Below, one piece after another: positions 1 through 9,170 of a stretch of DNA of 64,000 bases. The number at the start of each line of letters is the position of its first letter. Within the stretch, counting starts at the first letter, position 1. This DNA is from Cellvibrio sp. UBA7671 (GTDB lineage: Bacteria > Pseudomonadota > Gammaproteobacteria > Pseudomonadales > Cellvibrionaceae): positions 1 to 64,000 of the forward strand of contig DLHJ01000019.1 of the NCBI GenBank assembly GCA_002483145.1, written 5' to 3'. Under the pieces are notes generated by a model. The model did no database searches and had not been told where the DNA came from. It saw only the letters and a list, made by a program, of their open reading frames with translations. The position numbers and the translations under genes are program-made.

Positions 1-144
1 TCAGGTAACTGCAGGGCGTTTTTTTTGATCCGCCGTTTTGTTACGCAATCTTTTTATAGCTTCAGCATCAGGCGCAGAGATTCCAACCTCTCTCATTGCG
101 CTTTTAGGGGCTGCAGAATCACGCTGCCTTAATTACCCGAAGAC

Positions 145-178
145 TTAGTGCTTGTTCTTTCCTATATTGATTTATAAT
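145..178 (+). promoter_or_regulatory. candidate leuA promoter
   Basis: A perfect -10 hexamer TATAAT lies at 173-178, 30 bp before the leuA start. The best upstream partner is TTGTTC at 152-157, but the 15-bp spacer is shorter than ideal. The flanking DNA is AT-rich. No clear Shine-Dalgarno sequence precedes leuA. This is a match by eye only. Confidence 0.35.
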
Positions 179-207
179 TAATCAGATTTTCCTTCTGGCA
201 AAACTAT

Positions 208-1758
208 ATGACACAGAAAGATAAACTCGTCATTTTTGATACCACTTTGCGTGACGGAGAGCAAAGTCCCGGTGCATCTATGACCCGCGATGAAAAAGTG
301 CGTATCGCAAAGATGCTGGAAAAAATGCACGTCGATGTTATTGAGGCAGGTTTTGCAATTGCGAGCCAAGGAGATTTTGAGTCGGTTCGTGCTGTGGCAG
401 AAGTTATTAAAGATTCAACTGTGTGCAGTTTGGCGCGTGCGATAAAGGGCGATATTGAGCGCGCTGGCGAAGCAATAAAACCTGCAAACGCTGGCCGTAT
501 CCACACTTTTATTGCAACATCACCGATTCATATGAAATACAAGCTGCAAATGGAGCCTCCCAAAGTATTGGAGCAGGCGGTGGCGGCGATTAAATTAGCA
601 CGGCAATTTACCGATGATGTTGAATTCTCCCTCGAAGATGCCAGCCGTTCCGAATTCGATTTTATGTGTCGCATCATTGAGTCGGTAATTGATGCAGGCG
701 CTCGCACAATCAATTTACCGGATACTGTCGGCTACGGGGAACCAGGTGAATATGGATTCTTATTTCGCCGTTTAATTGAAGCTATCCCTAACTCGGATAA
801 AGCTATTTTTTCCACTCATTGCCATAATGATCTTGGCCTTGCCGTTGCTAATTCACTCTCTGCTGTTATGCATGGTGCAAGACAAGTTGAATGCACGATT
901 AATGGTCTGGGTGAGCGCGCTGGCAACGCTGCGCTTGAAGAAATTGTCATGGCGGTTAAAACGCGCACGGATTTAGTGCCCGTTGAAACCTGTATCGATA
1001 TCAGTCACATAGTGCCTACATCGCGCTTGGTTTCCAGTATTACAGGCTTTCCTGTCCAACCCAATAAAGCCATTGTTGGCGCTAATGCATTTGCACATGA
1101 GTCAGGTATTCATCAAGATGGTATTTTAAAACACCGTGAAACTTATGAAATCATGCGTGCAGAAGATGTGGGTTGGAATACCAATAAACTGGTGCTGGGA
1201 AAGCACTCCGGGCGAGCGGCGGTAAAAGCGCGTTTTGAAGCACTGGGGATTAGCTTTGCAGACAATGATGCGCTCAATGCTGCGTTCGTAAAATTCAAAG
1301 ACCTCGCTGATAAAAAACATGAAATTTTTGATGAAGATTTGCAGGCGTTGGTCAGCGATACCCAAGCACATACCCTGGTTGATGTTTATGAATTAGGTGA
1401 GATGGAGGTGGTTTGTAAAACAGGCCAGAGCCCTCGCGCGAAAGTGGAAGTAAAAATACGGGGTAAATCTGTCAGTGCGGATGCTATAGGTTCTGGTCCG
1501 GTTGACGCTACATTTAAAGCGATAGAAAGTTTGGTAAATAGCGGCTCACATTTACAGCTTTATTCAGTCAATGCTATTACCCAGGGAACTGATTCACTTG
1601 GCGATGTCACTGTGCGCCTGGAACATGATGGCCAAATTGTTAACGGTGTTGGTGCTGATACTGATATTGTTACTGCATCGGCAAAGGCATATTTGCACGC
1701 ACTTAATTTGTTAAGCGCTCATGCCGCCAAAGCCCATCCACAACACGACGGAATCTGA
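208..1758 (+). CDS. leuA: 2-isopropylmalate synthase
   Basis: LeuA condenses acetyl-CoA with 2-oxoisovalerate to give 2-isopropylmalate, the committed step of leucine synthesis, in the cytoplasm. The 516-residue product has the usual length of the long bacterial form. The DRE-TIM metallolyase barrel opens with [12 protein letters not shown] (residues 11-22). The metal-binding HCHND is at 204-208 and the [13 protein letters not shown] signature at 233-245. The C-terminal third (about 390-510) is the LeuA allosteric dimer domain, where leucine normally gives feedback inhibition. The ATG start leads directly into the barrel. The stop lies 7 bp before the next start, so the HolD-like gene is probably co-transcribed. 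I saw no convincing leucine leader peptide upstream. Confidence 0.97.
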   Translation: MTQKDKLVIFDTTLRDGEQSPGASMTRDEKVRIAKMLEKMHVDVIEAGFAIASQGDFESVRAVAEVIKDSTVCSLARAIKGDIERAGEAIKPANAGRIHTFIATSPIHMKYKLQMEPPKVLEQAVAAIKLARQFTDDVEFSLEDASRSEFDFMCRIIESVIDAGARTINLPDTVGYGEPGEYGFLFRRLIEAIPNSDKAIFSTHCHNDLGLAVANSLSAVMHGARQVECTINGLGERAGNAALEEIVMAVKTRTDLVPVETCIDISHIVPTSRLVSSITGFPVQPNKAIVGANAFAHESGIHQDGILKHRETYEIMRAEDVGWNTNKLVLGKHSGRAAVKARFEALGISFADNDALNAAFVKFKDLADKKHEIFDEDLQALVSDTQAHTLVDVYELGEMEVVCKTGQSPRAKVEVKIRGKSVSADAIGSGPVDATFKAIESLVNSGSHLQLYSVNAITQGTDSLGDVTVRLEHDGQIVNGVGADTDIVTASAKAYLHALNLLSAHAAKAHPQHDGI

Positions 1759-1765
1759 TCTGGTT

Positions 1766-2515
1766 ATGAATGAATTGCAGCGGCAAGCCTATTTATCGGC
1801 GCTCGGCATAGAAAATTATGCCCCGCGCTGGCTCATGCCTTCTGGCCCTGTTTCAGTTGCCTGTGTGCTACCAGTGTTTGATATTCCTGTTGCTGCAACT
1901 CCTGCGTCTTTGGAGGCTGTAACAATAGAAACTAGGATCGAAAGTAAACCCTCTGCACCGAATGTATTAACGGCAATGGCCGATTTGGGCGAGCAAAAAA
2001 AGGCGCCTCTGGCAATCAATGCTGCAGTGATTCTGCAGCAATTGGAAGAAAAAAAAGCGCCGGTTGTACAACCTTTTTCACTGAGTGTTTATCGCCCCCA
2101 GCCTGGTTTTTTAATTATAGATTCGCGTAACACGAAGCTGGCATTGCCTACTGAGGTTCTGCTTAATAATCTTTTACGTGTGCATCTAAAGGCAGTACAG
2201 CCTGCGCTTGGCGAAGAGGTCTTGCGTTGGCCGATGATTGAGAACCGGTTTGTATCGCGCACTGAGGATGATGCGCGCAATGAATTGCAGACTTGGCTTG
2301 CGGTAGAAAATGAATTGCGCCCTATTCATAACCTATGGTTGATGGGCGAAAGTGCTGCGCGCTATTGGTTGGATGCAAGTAGCGATTGGGCGGCAATATG
2401 TTGGACAGCGCAACCTATCAAGGATATGTCTTTGCAAGCATTGATCTTGCCGAGCCTTAATCAGCTGCTGCAAAACCCTTCACAAAAATCCAGATTATGG
2501 GCTTGTCTGCCGTAG
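1766..2515 (+). CDS. putative DNA polymerase III psi subunit (HolD-like)
   Basis: This 249-residue protein is recognised only tentatively. Psi links the clamp-loader chi subunit to SSB. Support is partly positional: in E. coli holD lies directly upstream of rimI, and rimI follows here after 27 bp. The protein starts NELQRQAYLSALGIENYAPR, like the LQQLGI-type opening of HolD. It ends with LNQLLQNPSQKSRLWACL, which resembles the HolD C-terminus (L..NP.AR..LW). It is much longer than E. coli HolD (about 137 aa), with an Ala/Val/Glu-rich stretch around residues 30-95 that looks like a linker. I chose the ATG at 1766, after the leuA stop, over the in-frame ATG at 1721, which would overlap leuA and add 15 unlikely residues. 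An unrelated family remains possible. Confidence 0.5.
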   Translation: MNELQRQAYLSALGIENYAPRWLMPSGPVSVACVLPVFDIPVAATPASLEAVTIETRIESKPSAPNVLTAMADLGEQKKAPLAINAAVILQQLEEKKAPVVQPFSLSVYRPQPGFLIIDSRNTKLALPTEVLLNNLLRVHLKAVQPALGEEVLRWPMIENRFVSRTEDDARNELQTWLAVENELRPIHNLWLMGESAARYWLDASSDWAAICWTAQPIKDMSLQALILPSLNQLLQNPSQKSRLWACLP

Positions 2516-2542
2516 TTTTGCTTTTACACCGAAATTAAAACA

Positions 2543-3028
2543 ATGACCGAAGAACTTTCCCTCGCGTGCGAAACCCACACTGGCTTGGCATTGCAATTCC
2601 GTTTAATCACGGCGGAGGATATTCCGCACGTAATGGCGCTTGAGCGTATCGCTCATTCTCACCCTTGGCGACAATCCAGTTTTGAAGACTGCTTAAACGG
2701 TCGGCAAAAATGTTGGTTGGCAGAACATAAGGGAATTTTGGTGGGTTATGTGGTTGTTACTCATGGTGGCGGCGATGCTGAGTTGCTGAATATTTCAGTT
2801 GCACCGGCTTATCAGCGCAAAGGAATAGGTCAGTGCTTATTGGCTCATGCTGTGAATTGCGTTAAAGCAAAAGCGGATATGTTGTTTTTGGAGGTGCGTA
2901 TGTCTAATCGCAAGGCAATTGCACTTTATGAAAGAGAGGATTTTTTCGAAGTTGGTCAGCGCAAAAATTATTATCCTACTGTTAATGGCCATGAAGATGC
3001 ACTTTTAATGGCGCGGCAGCTTTTGTAA
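2543..3028 (+). CDS. rimI: ribosomal protein S18-alanine N-acetyltransferase
   Basis: RimI is a GNAT-family enzyme that acetylates the N-terminal alanine of ribosomal protein S18 using acetyl-CoA. The 161-residue product has the GNAT core. The acetyl-CoA pyrophosphate-binding loop QRKGIG is at residues 91-96, preceded by the beta-4 strand ISVAP. The RimI-type LEVRMSNRKAIALYE segment lies near 115-130 and supplies the Glu and Tyr expected for general base and acid. Its place after a HolD-like gene matches the holD-rimI arrangement in enterics. It converges on the response-regulator gene with only 15 bp between the stops and no obvious terminator. Confidence 0.93.
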   Translation: MTEELSLACETHTGLALQFRLITAEDIPHVMALERIAHSHPWRQSSFEDCLNGRQKCWLAEHKGILVGYVVVTHGGGDAELLNISVAPAYQRKGIGQCLLAHAVNCVKAKADMLFLEVRMSNRKAIALYEREDFFEVGQRKNYYPTVNGHEDALLMARQLL

Positions 3029-3043
3029 AAACATCCACGGAAT

Positions 3044-3583
3044 TTATTGCTTCACAGGACGCTTATGAAGTTTGCGTTGTAGTGTGCGGCGATGCATACC
3101 CAATGCCCTTGCTGTTGCGGAGATATTGCCATCATTTTCCTGCAGTATTTTTTGAATGTGCTCCCACTCCAAACGGTCAATTGAGAGCGGTGTATAAGTT
3201 GGCTCAATAGCGGATTGCTGTTTTTGCTCTCCAAACGCAGCAAGGATTTCATCGGCATCTGCGGGCTTGCATAAATAATTTACTGCACCTAATTTTACCG
3301 CTTCGACGGCGGTTGAAATACTCGAATACCCGGTCAGCATTACTATCGCCAGTTCCGGTTGACGCAATTTTAATTCATGTATTAGTTGCAGGCCTGAATC
3401 ACTACCTAATTTCAAATCGACAATAGCCCGTGCAAAATCAACACTGCTAGCTAGTTGTAGCGCCTGGGTTGCATTGCTTGCTGATATTGTTGAAAAACCG
3501 CGTCTATGCAGTACGCGCTCAAGCATGCCCGCCAGGGTTTGGTCATCATCTACAATTAAAAAATCCGTGGTCGTTGCGCTCAT
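3044..3583 (-). CDS. RegA/PrrA/RoxR-type redox response regulator
   Basis: This is a 179-residue DNA-binding response regulator of the RegA family (PrrA, ActR; RoxR in pseudomonads), which adjusts respiratory and redox genes. The receiver has the acidic pocket VDDD (11-14), the phospho-acceptor Asp56 in VDLKL, Thr84 and Lys106 (CKP). A short linker leads to a Fis-type helix-turn-helix at about 135-177, ending in the diagnostic GMHRRTLQRKLHKR. Its ATG overlaps the stop of the kinase gene by 4 nt (ATGA), so the two are translationally coupled. Family assignment is strong. The target genes cannot be read from this window. Confidence 0.93.
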   Translation of the reverse strand: MSATTTDFLIVDDDQTLAGMLERVLHRRGFSTISASNATQALQLASSVDFARAIVDLKLGSDSGLQLIHELKLRQPELAIVMLTGYSSISTAVEAVKLGAVNYLCKPADADEILAAFGEQKQQSAIEPTYTPLSIDRLEWEHIQKILQENDGNISATARALGMHRRTLQRKLHKRPVKQ

Positions 3584-4887
3584 ATTGCGAGTGGCTCTGT
3601 CGGTGATACAAGTGTGATAGGTAATTCGAGACGTGTAATAGTGCCACGCGGTACGCGATTATGGAGCGATACAGTTCCGCCGTAGCGATTAATCGTAGCC
3701 TGCGTCAACAGCAAACCAATACCGAGTCCTTTGGTTTTAGTTGAGATAAATGATTTACCCAAATGAGCAGTCACTTCTTCGGCAATTCCCGCACCGCTAT
3801 CTTTAATAGTCCACAGCATATTTTGTGCAGTCCAGTGGATATCAATTTCGATATCTTGCGGACTGGCATCGGCCGCGTTATTCAATAGATTGATAATTGC
3901 CTGGGCAATAGTTGGATGAAATTGCACAATCATTTCCGGTTGATCAGGTGCAATATTAATTGTAGCGATGACATCGGGGCGCATAATTTTCCAGCGCTCG
4001 ATTAAGGTGTTGCAGTAGTTGCTGATATTGTCGCTGGGTAATTGCCCGTCTTTGGTTTGCTCCGCAGTGGCAACCAATTCGCGCAAGGTGTTGGCACATT
4101 GGTTGACCTGTTCCTGCAATAATTGCAAATCTTTTTGCAGTGGATCAACGTTTTTGTATTCGGTGCGCAACTCACTGAGCAAGAGTTTCATTGTCGATAA
4201 AGGCGTGCCCAGTTCATGGGCAGTTCCCGCCGCAAGTGTAGCTACAGCCATTACTTGCTCATCGCGCAATTGGTCTTCGCGCCAGCGATTTAATTGCGCT
4301 TCTTGTGCGCGCAGGTCGCGCGCCATTTTCACAATAAAGTAAGTAATCAGACAGGCGCTGATAAAAAAATTCAGCCACATACCGAGCACATGCAAATTGA
4401 TTGAGTGGTCGGCTTGGTGGTGATGGGGAGAGAGGATGGGCAAGGGGATGTGGAAAAATAGTAGCAGCGAATAACTCATAACACTTAAACCGGCAATGGC
4501 GAGTGTATAGCGGCCACTTAAGGTTGCTGCACAAATACAGATAGGTACTAAAAAATAGGAAACAAATGGATTGTTGGCGCCGCCGCTAAAGTAAAACACC
4601 GCAGTTAAACAGGCTAAATCTACCAGTAGCTGGATAAAAAACTCCATCTGGGTGACGGCTAATGGTTTGCGCAAACGCACAAACGTGAGCAGGTTGACAC
4701 TCGTCAGAATAACCAGTGCAGTGAGAATTTCAGTAAACGGCAAGTTGACCGTACCATCCCACAAAAAGATAACGGCGGCGATACCGAGGCAAATCAAAAT
4801 CAAGGTGCGGATAATCACCCAATAACCCAAATGCTGCGCGTGGCCAGCCAAGGTGAAGGGCGCATTGATCATAGTCTTTTGAGGCAT
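3580..4887 (-). CDS. RegB/PrrB/RoxS-type redox sensor histidine kinase
   Basis: This is a membrane sensor kinase paired with the downstream RegA-type regulator. From the ATG at 4887 it has 435 residues. About six membrane segments span residues 22-190. They contain GGANNPF (102-108), which matches the GGXXNPF ubiquinone-binding heptapeptide of RegB. The H-box TAHELGTPLS has the phosphorylated His at 224. An N-box (INLLNNAADASP) and G-boxes (DSGAGI, KGLGIGL) complete the ATPase domain. RegB proteins sense quinone redox state and phosphorylate RegA. The open frame extends to 5037, but the extra 50 residues are Arg-rich, lack family features and would overlap the divergent MATE gene's 5-prime region. 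I therefore prefer 4887; 4872 is also possible. Confidence 0.92.
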   Translation of the reverse strand: MPQKTMINAPFTLAGHAQHLGYWVIIRTLILICLGIAAVIFLWDGTVNLPFTEILTALVILTSVNLLTFVRLRKPLAVTQMEFFIQLLVDLACLTAVFYFSGGANNPFVSYFLVPICICAATLSGRYTLAIAGLSVMSYSLLLFFHIPLPILSPHHHQADHSINLHVLGMWLNFFISACLITYFIVKMARDLRAQEAQLNRWREDQLRDEQVMAVATLAAGTAHELGTPLSTMKLLLSELRTEYKNVDPLQKDLQLLQEQVNQCANTLRELVATAEQTKDGQLPSDNISNYCNTLIERWKIMRPDVIATINIAPDQPEMIVQFHPTIAQAIINLLNNAADASPQDIEIDIHWTAQNMLWTIKDSGAGIAEEVTAHLGKSFISTKTKGLGIGLLLTQATINRYGGTVSLHNRVPRGTITRLELPITLVSPTEPLAI

Positions 4888-5084
4888 TGGAGTCCGGGTA
4901 AGCAGTGGCTGGAGAGGTGGATTATAGCGAACTGATGCCGCGCAAACTGCTTTAGCGGGAAATCGGTGGTGCGACACTTTGTCGCGCTTCACTCTGCTCA
5001 AAGCGGAGCCGCGCATAGGGACTGGTGTATACTGCACGCCATTTTTTGATCGCCTTTTCTTGGTTACAACAGCCGGCAGCGTTT

Positions 5085-6443
5085 ATGACAACCCCCTTAC
5101 CAGCAACCCTTACCGAAGGACGGGTCTCTGAACAGCTAAAAACCCTGGCTTTGCCTCTGGTCTGGGGGCTGATGGCGACCATGTCGCTCAATGCGATAGA
5201 AACCTTTTTCATCGCCCAATTGGGGCGCGAACCCCTGGCCGCCCTGAGCTTTACCTTTCCGATTATTATGGTGCTCACCAGTCTGGGTATTGGTCTGGGG
5301 GCTGGCACATCATCGGCTGTCGCCCGCGCAATTGGCGAGGGCGATTCCAGCAAGGCGCGGCGGCTTGCTACCGACGCCATGAGCCTCACGTTCATCATCT
5401 CGGCGAGTGTGTGCTTATTGGGATGGATCACACTTGAACCCCTGTTTCTCGCGCTGGGCGCTACACCGGATTTGATTCCGCTGATTCGCTCCTACATGTC
5501 CATTTGGTATTTCAGTGCGCCCTGTTTGATGGTGCCTATGGTGTGCCTATCGGCGCTCCGGGCAATGGGCATGAGCCAGGTGCAGGGCTATTTGATGGGG
5601 GGCGCTGCACTGCTCAATGTGCTGCTCGATCCTATTTTGATTTTCGGTTTGTTCGGTTTTCCAGCATTGGGTCTACAAGGCGCAGCGTTAGCCACACTGT
5701 TTACTCGTGCGTTAATGCTGGTAGTTGCCCTTTATATTTTGCATGCGCGTGTGCACATGTTAGTCAATCCATTTTTGCCTTGGGAAAAGCTAAAGAAATC
5801 CTGGATGACAATTGTTGAAGTGGGCGTACCCGCCATGGTCGCCAACGTCATTATCCCTTTTGCCAGTGCGATTGTGGTGGCGATGGTCGCTGCCTATGGT
5901 ACCGATGCGGTAGCAGCACTGGGAATTGCAATGCGTATCGAACCTCTGGCGCTGATAGTTTTCTATGCGCTTTCCGGTGTGGTAGGGCCGTTTTTCGGGC
6001 AGAACTTCGGTGCAGGAAAACTGGACCGTTTATATGAAGCCCTGCGCGTGCTCACGGTTTTTTGTTTGGTTTTTGGTGTGATATTAGCGGTCGTACTTGG
6101 CTTTTTAGGGGCAGAAATTGCGGGGTTATTTGGCGATCACGCCGAAGTGGTTACCATTACCGCAACCTATCTTATGATTGTGCCGATCAGCTACGGCGCC
6201 TATGGTTTGGTGATGGCGGTCAACGCGGCTTTCAATGGTTTGGGGCGCCCTTGGCCAGCGATGCTGATATCTGCCGGCCGCGTGCTTTATGTGTATTTAC
6301 CGCTGGCTTGGCTTGGACAACATTGGTGGGGCATGACGGGGCTTTTTGTCGCGACTGCACTCGCCAATCTTTTGCTGGGCCTATGGGCGTGGCTGTGGCT
6401 AAGAAAACATATCCACCAGCAAGCAGCTTCTGCTGAGCCATAG
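5085..6443 (+). CDS. MATE-family efflux transporter
   Basis: This 452-residue inner-membrane protein has twelve predicted membrane segments in two homologous MatE halves. It would export cationic drugs or metabolites by Na+ or H+ antiport. The N-terminal part LPLVWGLMATMSLNAIETFF, with a following FIAQLGREPLAALSFTFP, is typical of the family, as is the cytoplasmic loop between the halves near residues 220-245. The open frame starts at 5025, but the ATG at 5085 places the first helix at the normal distance from the N-terminus. It is divergent from regB, so their promoters share the roughly 200-bp gap. The substrate is not predictable. Confidence 0.9.
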   Translation: MTTPLPATLTEGRVSEQLKTLALPLVWGLMATMSLNAIETFFIAQLGREPLAALSFTFPIIMVLTSLGIGLGAGTSSAVARAIGEGDSSKARRLATDAMSLTFIISASVCLLGWITLEPLFLALGATPDLIPLIRSYMSIWYFSAPCLMVPMVCLSALRAMGMSQVQGYLMGGAALLNVLLDPILIFGLFGFPALGLQGAALATLFTRALMLVVALYILHARVHMLVNPFLPWEKLKKSWMTIVEVGVPAMVANVIIPFASAIVVAMVAAYGTDAVAALGIAMRIEPLALIVFYALSGVVGPFFGQNFGAGKLDRLYEALRVLTVFCLVFGVILAVVLGFLGAEIAGLFGDHAEVVTITATYLMIVPISYGAYGLVMAVNAAFNGLGRPWPAMLISAGRVLYVYLPLAWLGQHWWGMTGLFVATALANLLLGLWAWLWLRKHIHQQAASAEP

Positions 6444-6552
6444 CACGCTGAGAATTCTCCGCCGAAGCTTCCCACCAAGGGATAACTCACAGGGTATAAT
6501 TCCCGCACTTCTTTTGTATCTTTTTATTTTTCTCTTTTGACGCGATATTTTT

Positions 6553-8130
6553 ATGATTAATTTAACTGCTGAACTCGCCAAGCGTCGCACCTTTGCGATT
6601 ATTTCCCACCCGGATGCCGGTAAAACCACGGTGACGGAAAAATTATTGCTGTGGGGCAATGCCATTCAATTAGCGGGCTCGGTTAAAGGCAAGCGCGGTC
6701 CCCATGCCAAATCGGATTGGATGACCATGGAGCAGGAACGCGGTATTTCCGTGACCTCCTCGGTGATGCAGTTTCCCTACAAGGATCGCATCGTCAATTT
6801 GCTTGATACCCCCGGCCACGAAGATTTCTCGGAAGATACTTATCGCACACTTACCGCAGTAGATTCTGTGTTGATGATGATCGACGGCGCGAAAGGTGTA
6901 GAGGATCGCACGATTAAATTGATGGAAGTCTGCCGCCTGCGCGACACTCCAATTTTAACCTTCATCAATAAAATGGATCGCGAAAGCCGCGATGCCGTTG
7001 AGCTACTTGATGAAATTGAAAACGTGTTAAAAATTACCGCAGCGCCAATCAATTGGCCGTTAGGTAGCGGTAAAGAATTTGTCGGCGTTTATAATTTTTA
7101 TACCGATGTGATTCATGTTTATCAGCAGGGGATGGGTCACACGATTCCCGACGATATCCAAATCAAAGGCCTCGATAGTGCAGAAGCCACAAAATTGCTC
7201 GGTGCCTATGCGCAGGATGTGCGCGACCAAATTGAATTTGTACGCGGCGCAACGAACCAATTTGATTTGGAGGAATACCTCGCTGGCCGTATGACGCCGG
7301 TATTTTTTGGTACTGCGCTGGGCAACTTTGGTGTGCGTGAAATGCTGGATGGTTTTGTTGAATGGGCTCCGACACCGCGCGCGCGCGCCACTCATGAACG
7401 ATTGGTTGAACCGGGCGAAGAAAAATTCAGCGGTTTTATTTTTAAGATTCAAGCCAACATGGATCCCAAACATCGCGACCGCATAGCGTTTATGCGTATC
7501 TGCTCCGGCACTTATTCGCAAGGCATGAAGATGAAGCATGTGCGTCTGGGCAAGGATGTGAAAATTGCCGATGCAGTGACGTTTATGGCGGGTGACCGCA
7601 GTGCTGTTGATGAGGCTATTGCAGGCGATATTATCGGGTTGCACAACCACGGTACCATTCAAATCGGCGATACTTTCACTGAAGGCGAAAATTTGAAGTT
7701 CACTGGTATTCCGCACTTTGCACCGGAATTATTCCGCCGCATCCGCTTGAAAGATCCACTTAAAATGAAACAGCTGCAAAAAGGTTTGCAGCAGTTATCG
7801 GAAGAGGGTTCCACGCAAGTATTTTTTCCCATTAACAATAACGATATCGTTGTGGGCGCAGTGGGCGTTCTGCAATTTGAGGTGGTCGCCTATCGTTTGA
7901 AAGATGAATATAAAGTGGAAGCAGTTTATGAACCGGTCAACGTCACCACCGCGCGCTGGTGCGATTGTATTGATCCGAAAAAGCTGGAAGAGTTTAATCG
8001 CAAATGTGCTGAAAATTTGGCATTGGATGGCGGTGGCCACCTCACCTATCTCGCGCCGTCACGGGTAAATTTATCCCTTACCCAAGAGCGGCATCCTGAT
8101 GTGGTCTTCCGCGCGACTCGCGAGCACTAA
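6553..8130 (+). CDS. prfC: peptide chain release factor 3 (RF3)
   Basis: RF3 is a translational GTPase that recycles RF1/RF2 from the ribosome after peptide release. The 525-residue product matches the family length. G-domain motifs are SHPDAGKTT (G1, residues 18-26), the RGISVTSS switch I region, DTPGHEDF (G3) and NKMD (G4). Domains II and III follow from about residue 280. The start [20 protein letters not shown] is typical of RF3. The stop codon lies only 3 nt before the next small ORF, so the genes are probably co-transcribed. Confidence 0.97.
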   Translation: MINLTAELAKRRTFAIISHPDAGKTTVTEKLLLWGNAIQLAGSVKGKRGPHAKSDWMTMEQERGISVTSSVMQFPYKDRIVNLLDTPGHEDFSEDTYRTLTAVDSVLMMIDGAKGVEDRTIKLMEVCRLRDTPILTFINKMDRESRDAVELLDEIENVLKITAAPINWPLGSGKEFVGVYNFYTDVIHVYQQGMGHTIPDDIQIKGLDSAEATKLLGAYAQDVRDQIEFVRGATNQFDLEEYLAGRMTPVFFGTALGNFGVREMLDGFVEWAPTPRARATHERLVEPGEEKFSGFIFKIQANMDPKHRDRIAFMRICSGTYSQGMKMKHVRLGKDVKIADAVTFMAGDRSAVDEAIAGDIIGLHNHGTIQIGDTFTEGENLKFTGIPHFAPELFRRIRLKDPLKMKQLQKGLQQLSEEGSTQVFFPINNNDIVVGAVGVLQFEVVAYRLKDEYKVEAVYEPVNVTTARWCDCIDPKKLEEFNRKCAENLALDGGGHLTYLAPSRVNLSLTQERHPDVVFRATREH

Positions 8131-8133
8131 TAG

Positions 8134-8463
8134 ATGCTCGTTTTTTTTATCACCTTGGCCGTATTCCTGAGTGTTATAGGGGTATTGCTGTGGGTAAAAA
8201 CTCCGCGTTACCAGATGACCAGGGAAGACTTGGTCGAGCTGTTGCAAAAGGTATTGGTGGGGCAGGCCAGCGAAAATGATTGGGCGATTTTTTTGTCCTC
8301 GTCGTTTCGCCATTGCCCGGAGCTAGAACCCTTTCGCGATGCCTGTGCAGCGATTGATGAAAAAGAATATCTTGGCCATACGCGCACTGGTTTTTTACTG
8401 AGTGAAAGTGGTTTAACTCAAATTCGTTGGATTTTGGCGAAGGTTGAGGCACTGGACTGCTAA
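8134..8463 (+). CDS. small membrane-anchored protein of unknown function
   Basis: This 109-residue protein is not recognised with confidence. A hydrophobic helix covers residues 2-21 (LVFFITLAVFLSVIGVLLWV). It is followed by a soluble domain with a Trp- and acid-containing core (NDWAIFL, HCPELEPFRDACAAIDEKE), suggesting a single-pass anchor with a cytoplasmic domain. It begins 3 nt after the prfC stop and ends 5 nt before the next ORF, so it looks like part of a prfC operon. The tight spacing and normal codon use argue that it is real. Confidence 0.7.
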   Translation: MLVFFITLAVFLSVIGVLLWVKTPRYQMTREDLVELLQKVLVGQASENDWAIFLSSSFRHCPELEPFRDACAAIDEKEYLGHTRTGFLLSESGLTQIRWILAKVEALDC

Positions 8464-8468
8464 GCTGG

Positions 8469-9095
8469 ATGTTAGGCGCCCTTCGCTCGGTTATACTCAG
8501 ACCATTACTATTATCAACTAAAACAGGCGCAACTTTGACAGCAGCTTCCGACAATAAGGATCTTATTTGGGATCTGGATGCATTTAACCAGCGCCAGCGT
8601 GCGGTGGATTTTGTTATGGGGTTTGAAAATAAACTCTGTGTCTATTCCAGCTCAGTGGAACAGCTCTATACAAACTACAATATTTTCTTTCCCAAGGAAG
8701 AAGATCGAAAGTTGGTGATTTTGCCGAATCCCTATATGCCGCACGATACCTTCAATGGTATCCCCCCCAATGCAGTTACACCCACCGGGATGGAAATTAT
8801 TCCCGGCATTTACCAATCGCGTCCCTGTTTGTTTTTGCGTATTCCCTTTCGAAGTGGCACCGTTAAATATCGTGCTGTACCACTGCAAATGGGCTTGAAT
8901 ATTGTTCGTCAAAAACTCCCGCCGCATAAACCCTTTCTACCGGTGTTAATGAAAGGGGATTTGCGTGAATTGGATGCCTCAACCCCTTGCTTGCACTTAC
9001 ATGCCATCCATCTGGATCGTTTGGCAGAGCACTCAACCTTGGAGCGCAGTGGAATCCATAAGGTGATAGAGCAGCGCTTGCGTCAACTGGGCTAG
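8469..9095 (+). CDS. conserved-looking protein of unknown function
   Basis: This product of up to 208 residues is not recognised. It is soluble, mixed alpha/beta in appearance and Pro-rich (ILPNPYMPHD, GIPPNAVTPTG). The N-terminus is uncertain: the ATG at 8469 gives 22 Leu/Arg-rich residues, while an in-frame TTG at 8535 would start at LTAASDNKDLIWDLDAF and may be the true start. A -10-like TATACT lies at 8492-8497, inside the doubtful segment. The gene follows the small membrane protein after 5 nt and ends just before a strong bidirectional terminator, so it closes the prfC operon. Confidence 0.7.
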   Translation: MLGALRSVILRPLLLSTKTGATLTAASDNKDLIWDLDAFNQRQRAVDFVMGFENKLCVYSSSVEQLYTNYNIFFPKEEDRKLVILPNPYMPHDTFNGIPPNAVTPTGMEIIPGIYQSRPCLFLRIPFRSGTVKYRAVPLQMGLNIVRQKLPPHKPFLPVLMKGDLRELDASTPCLHLHAIHLDRLAEHSTLERSGIHKVIEQRLRQLG

Positions 9096-9111
9096 TGATT
9101 TGATTTCAGTT

Positions 9112-9150
9112 GCAATAAAAAAGCCACCGCAGAGGGTGGCCTTTTTATTG
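9112..9150. terminator. bidirectional intrinsic terminator
   Basis: The stem GCCACC (9123-9128) and GGTGGC (9135-9140) encloses a 6-nt loop and is flanked by an A-run on the left and a T-run on the right. It therefore works on both strands. It separates the convergent prfC operon and the TonB-domain gene. Confidence 0.88.
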
Positions 9151-9170
9151 GTATCAAGATGGTGCAGATT

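Noticed and set aside
1-96. A 31-codon minus-strand frame, starting MREVGISAPD and ending at the window edge
   Set aside because: It is short, has no ribosome site and no recognisable family. Homologues would be needed to call it a gene.
145-180. Leu/Val-rich codons before leuA, suggesting an attenuation leader peptide
   Set aside because: The frame has no ATG, only a 9-codon GTG frame, and there is no terminator/antiterminator hairpin before leuA.
4888-5084. Longer forms of regB (to 5037) and the MATE gene (from 5025)
   Set aside because: The extensions overlap each other, lack family features and would remove the space for the two divergent promoters.
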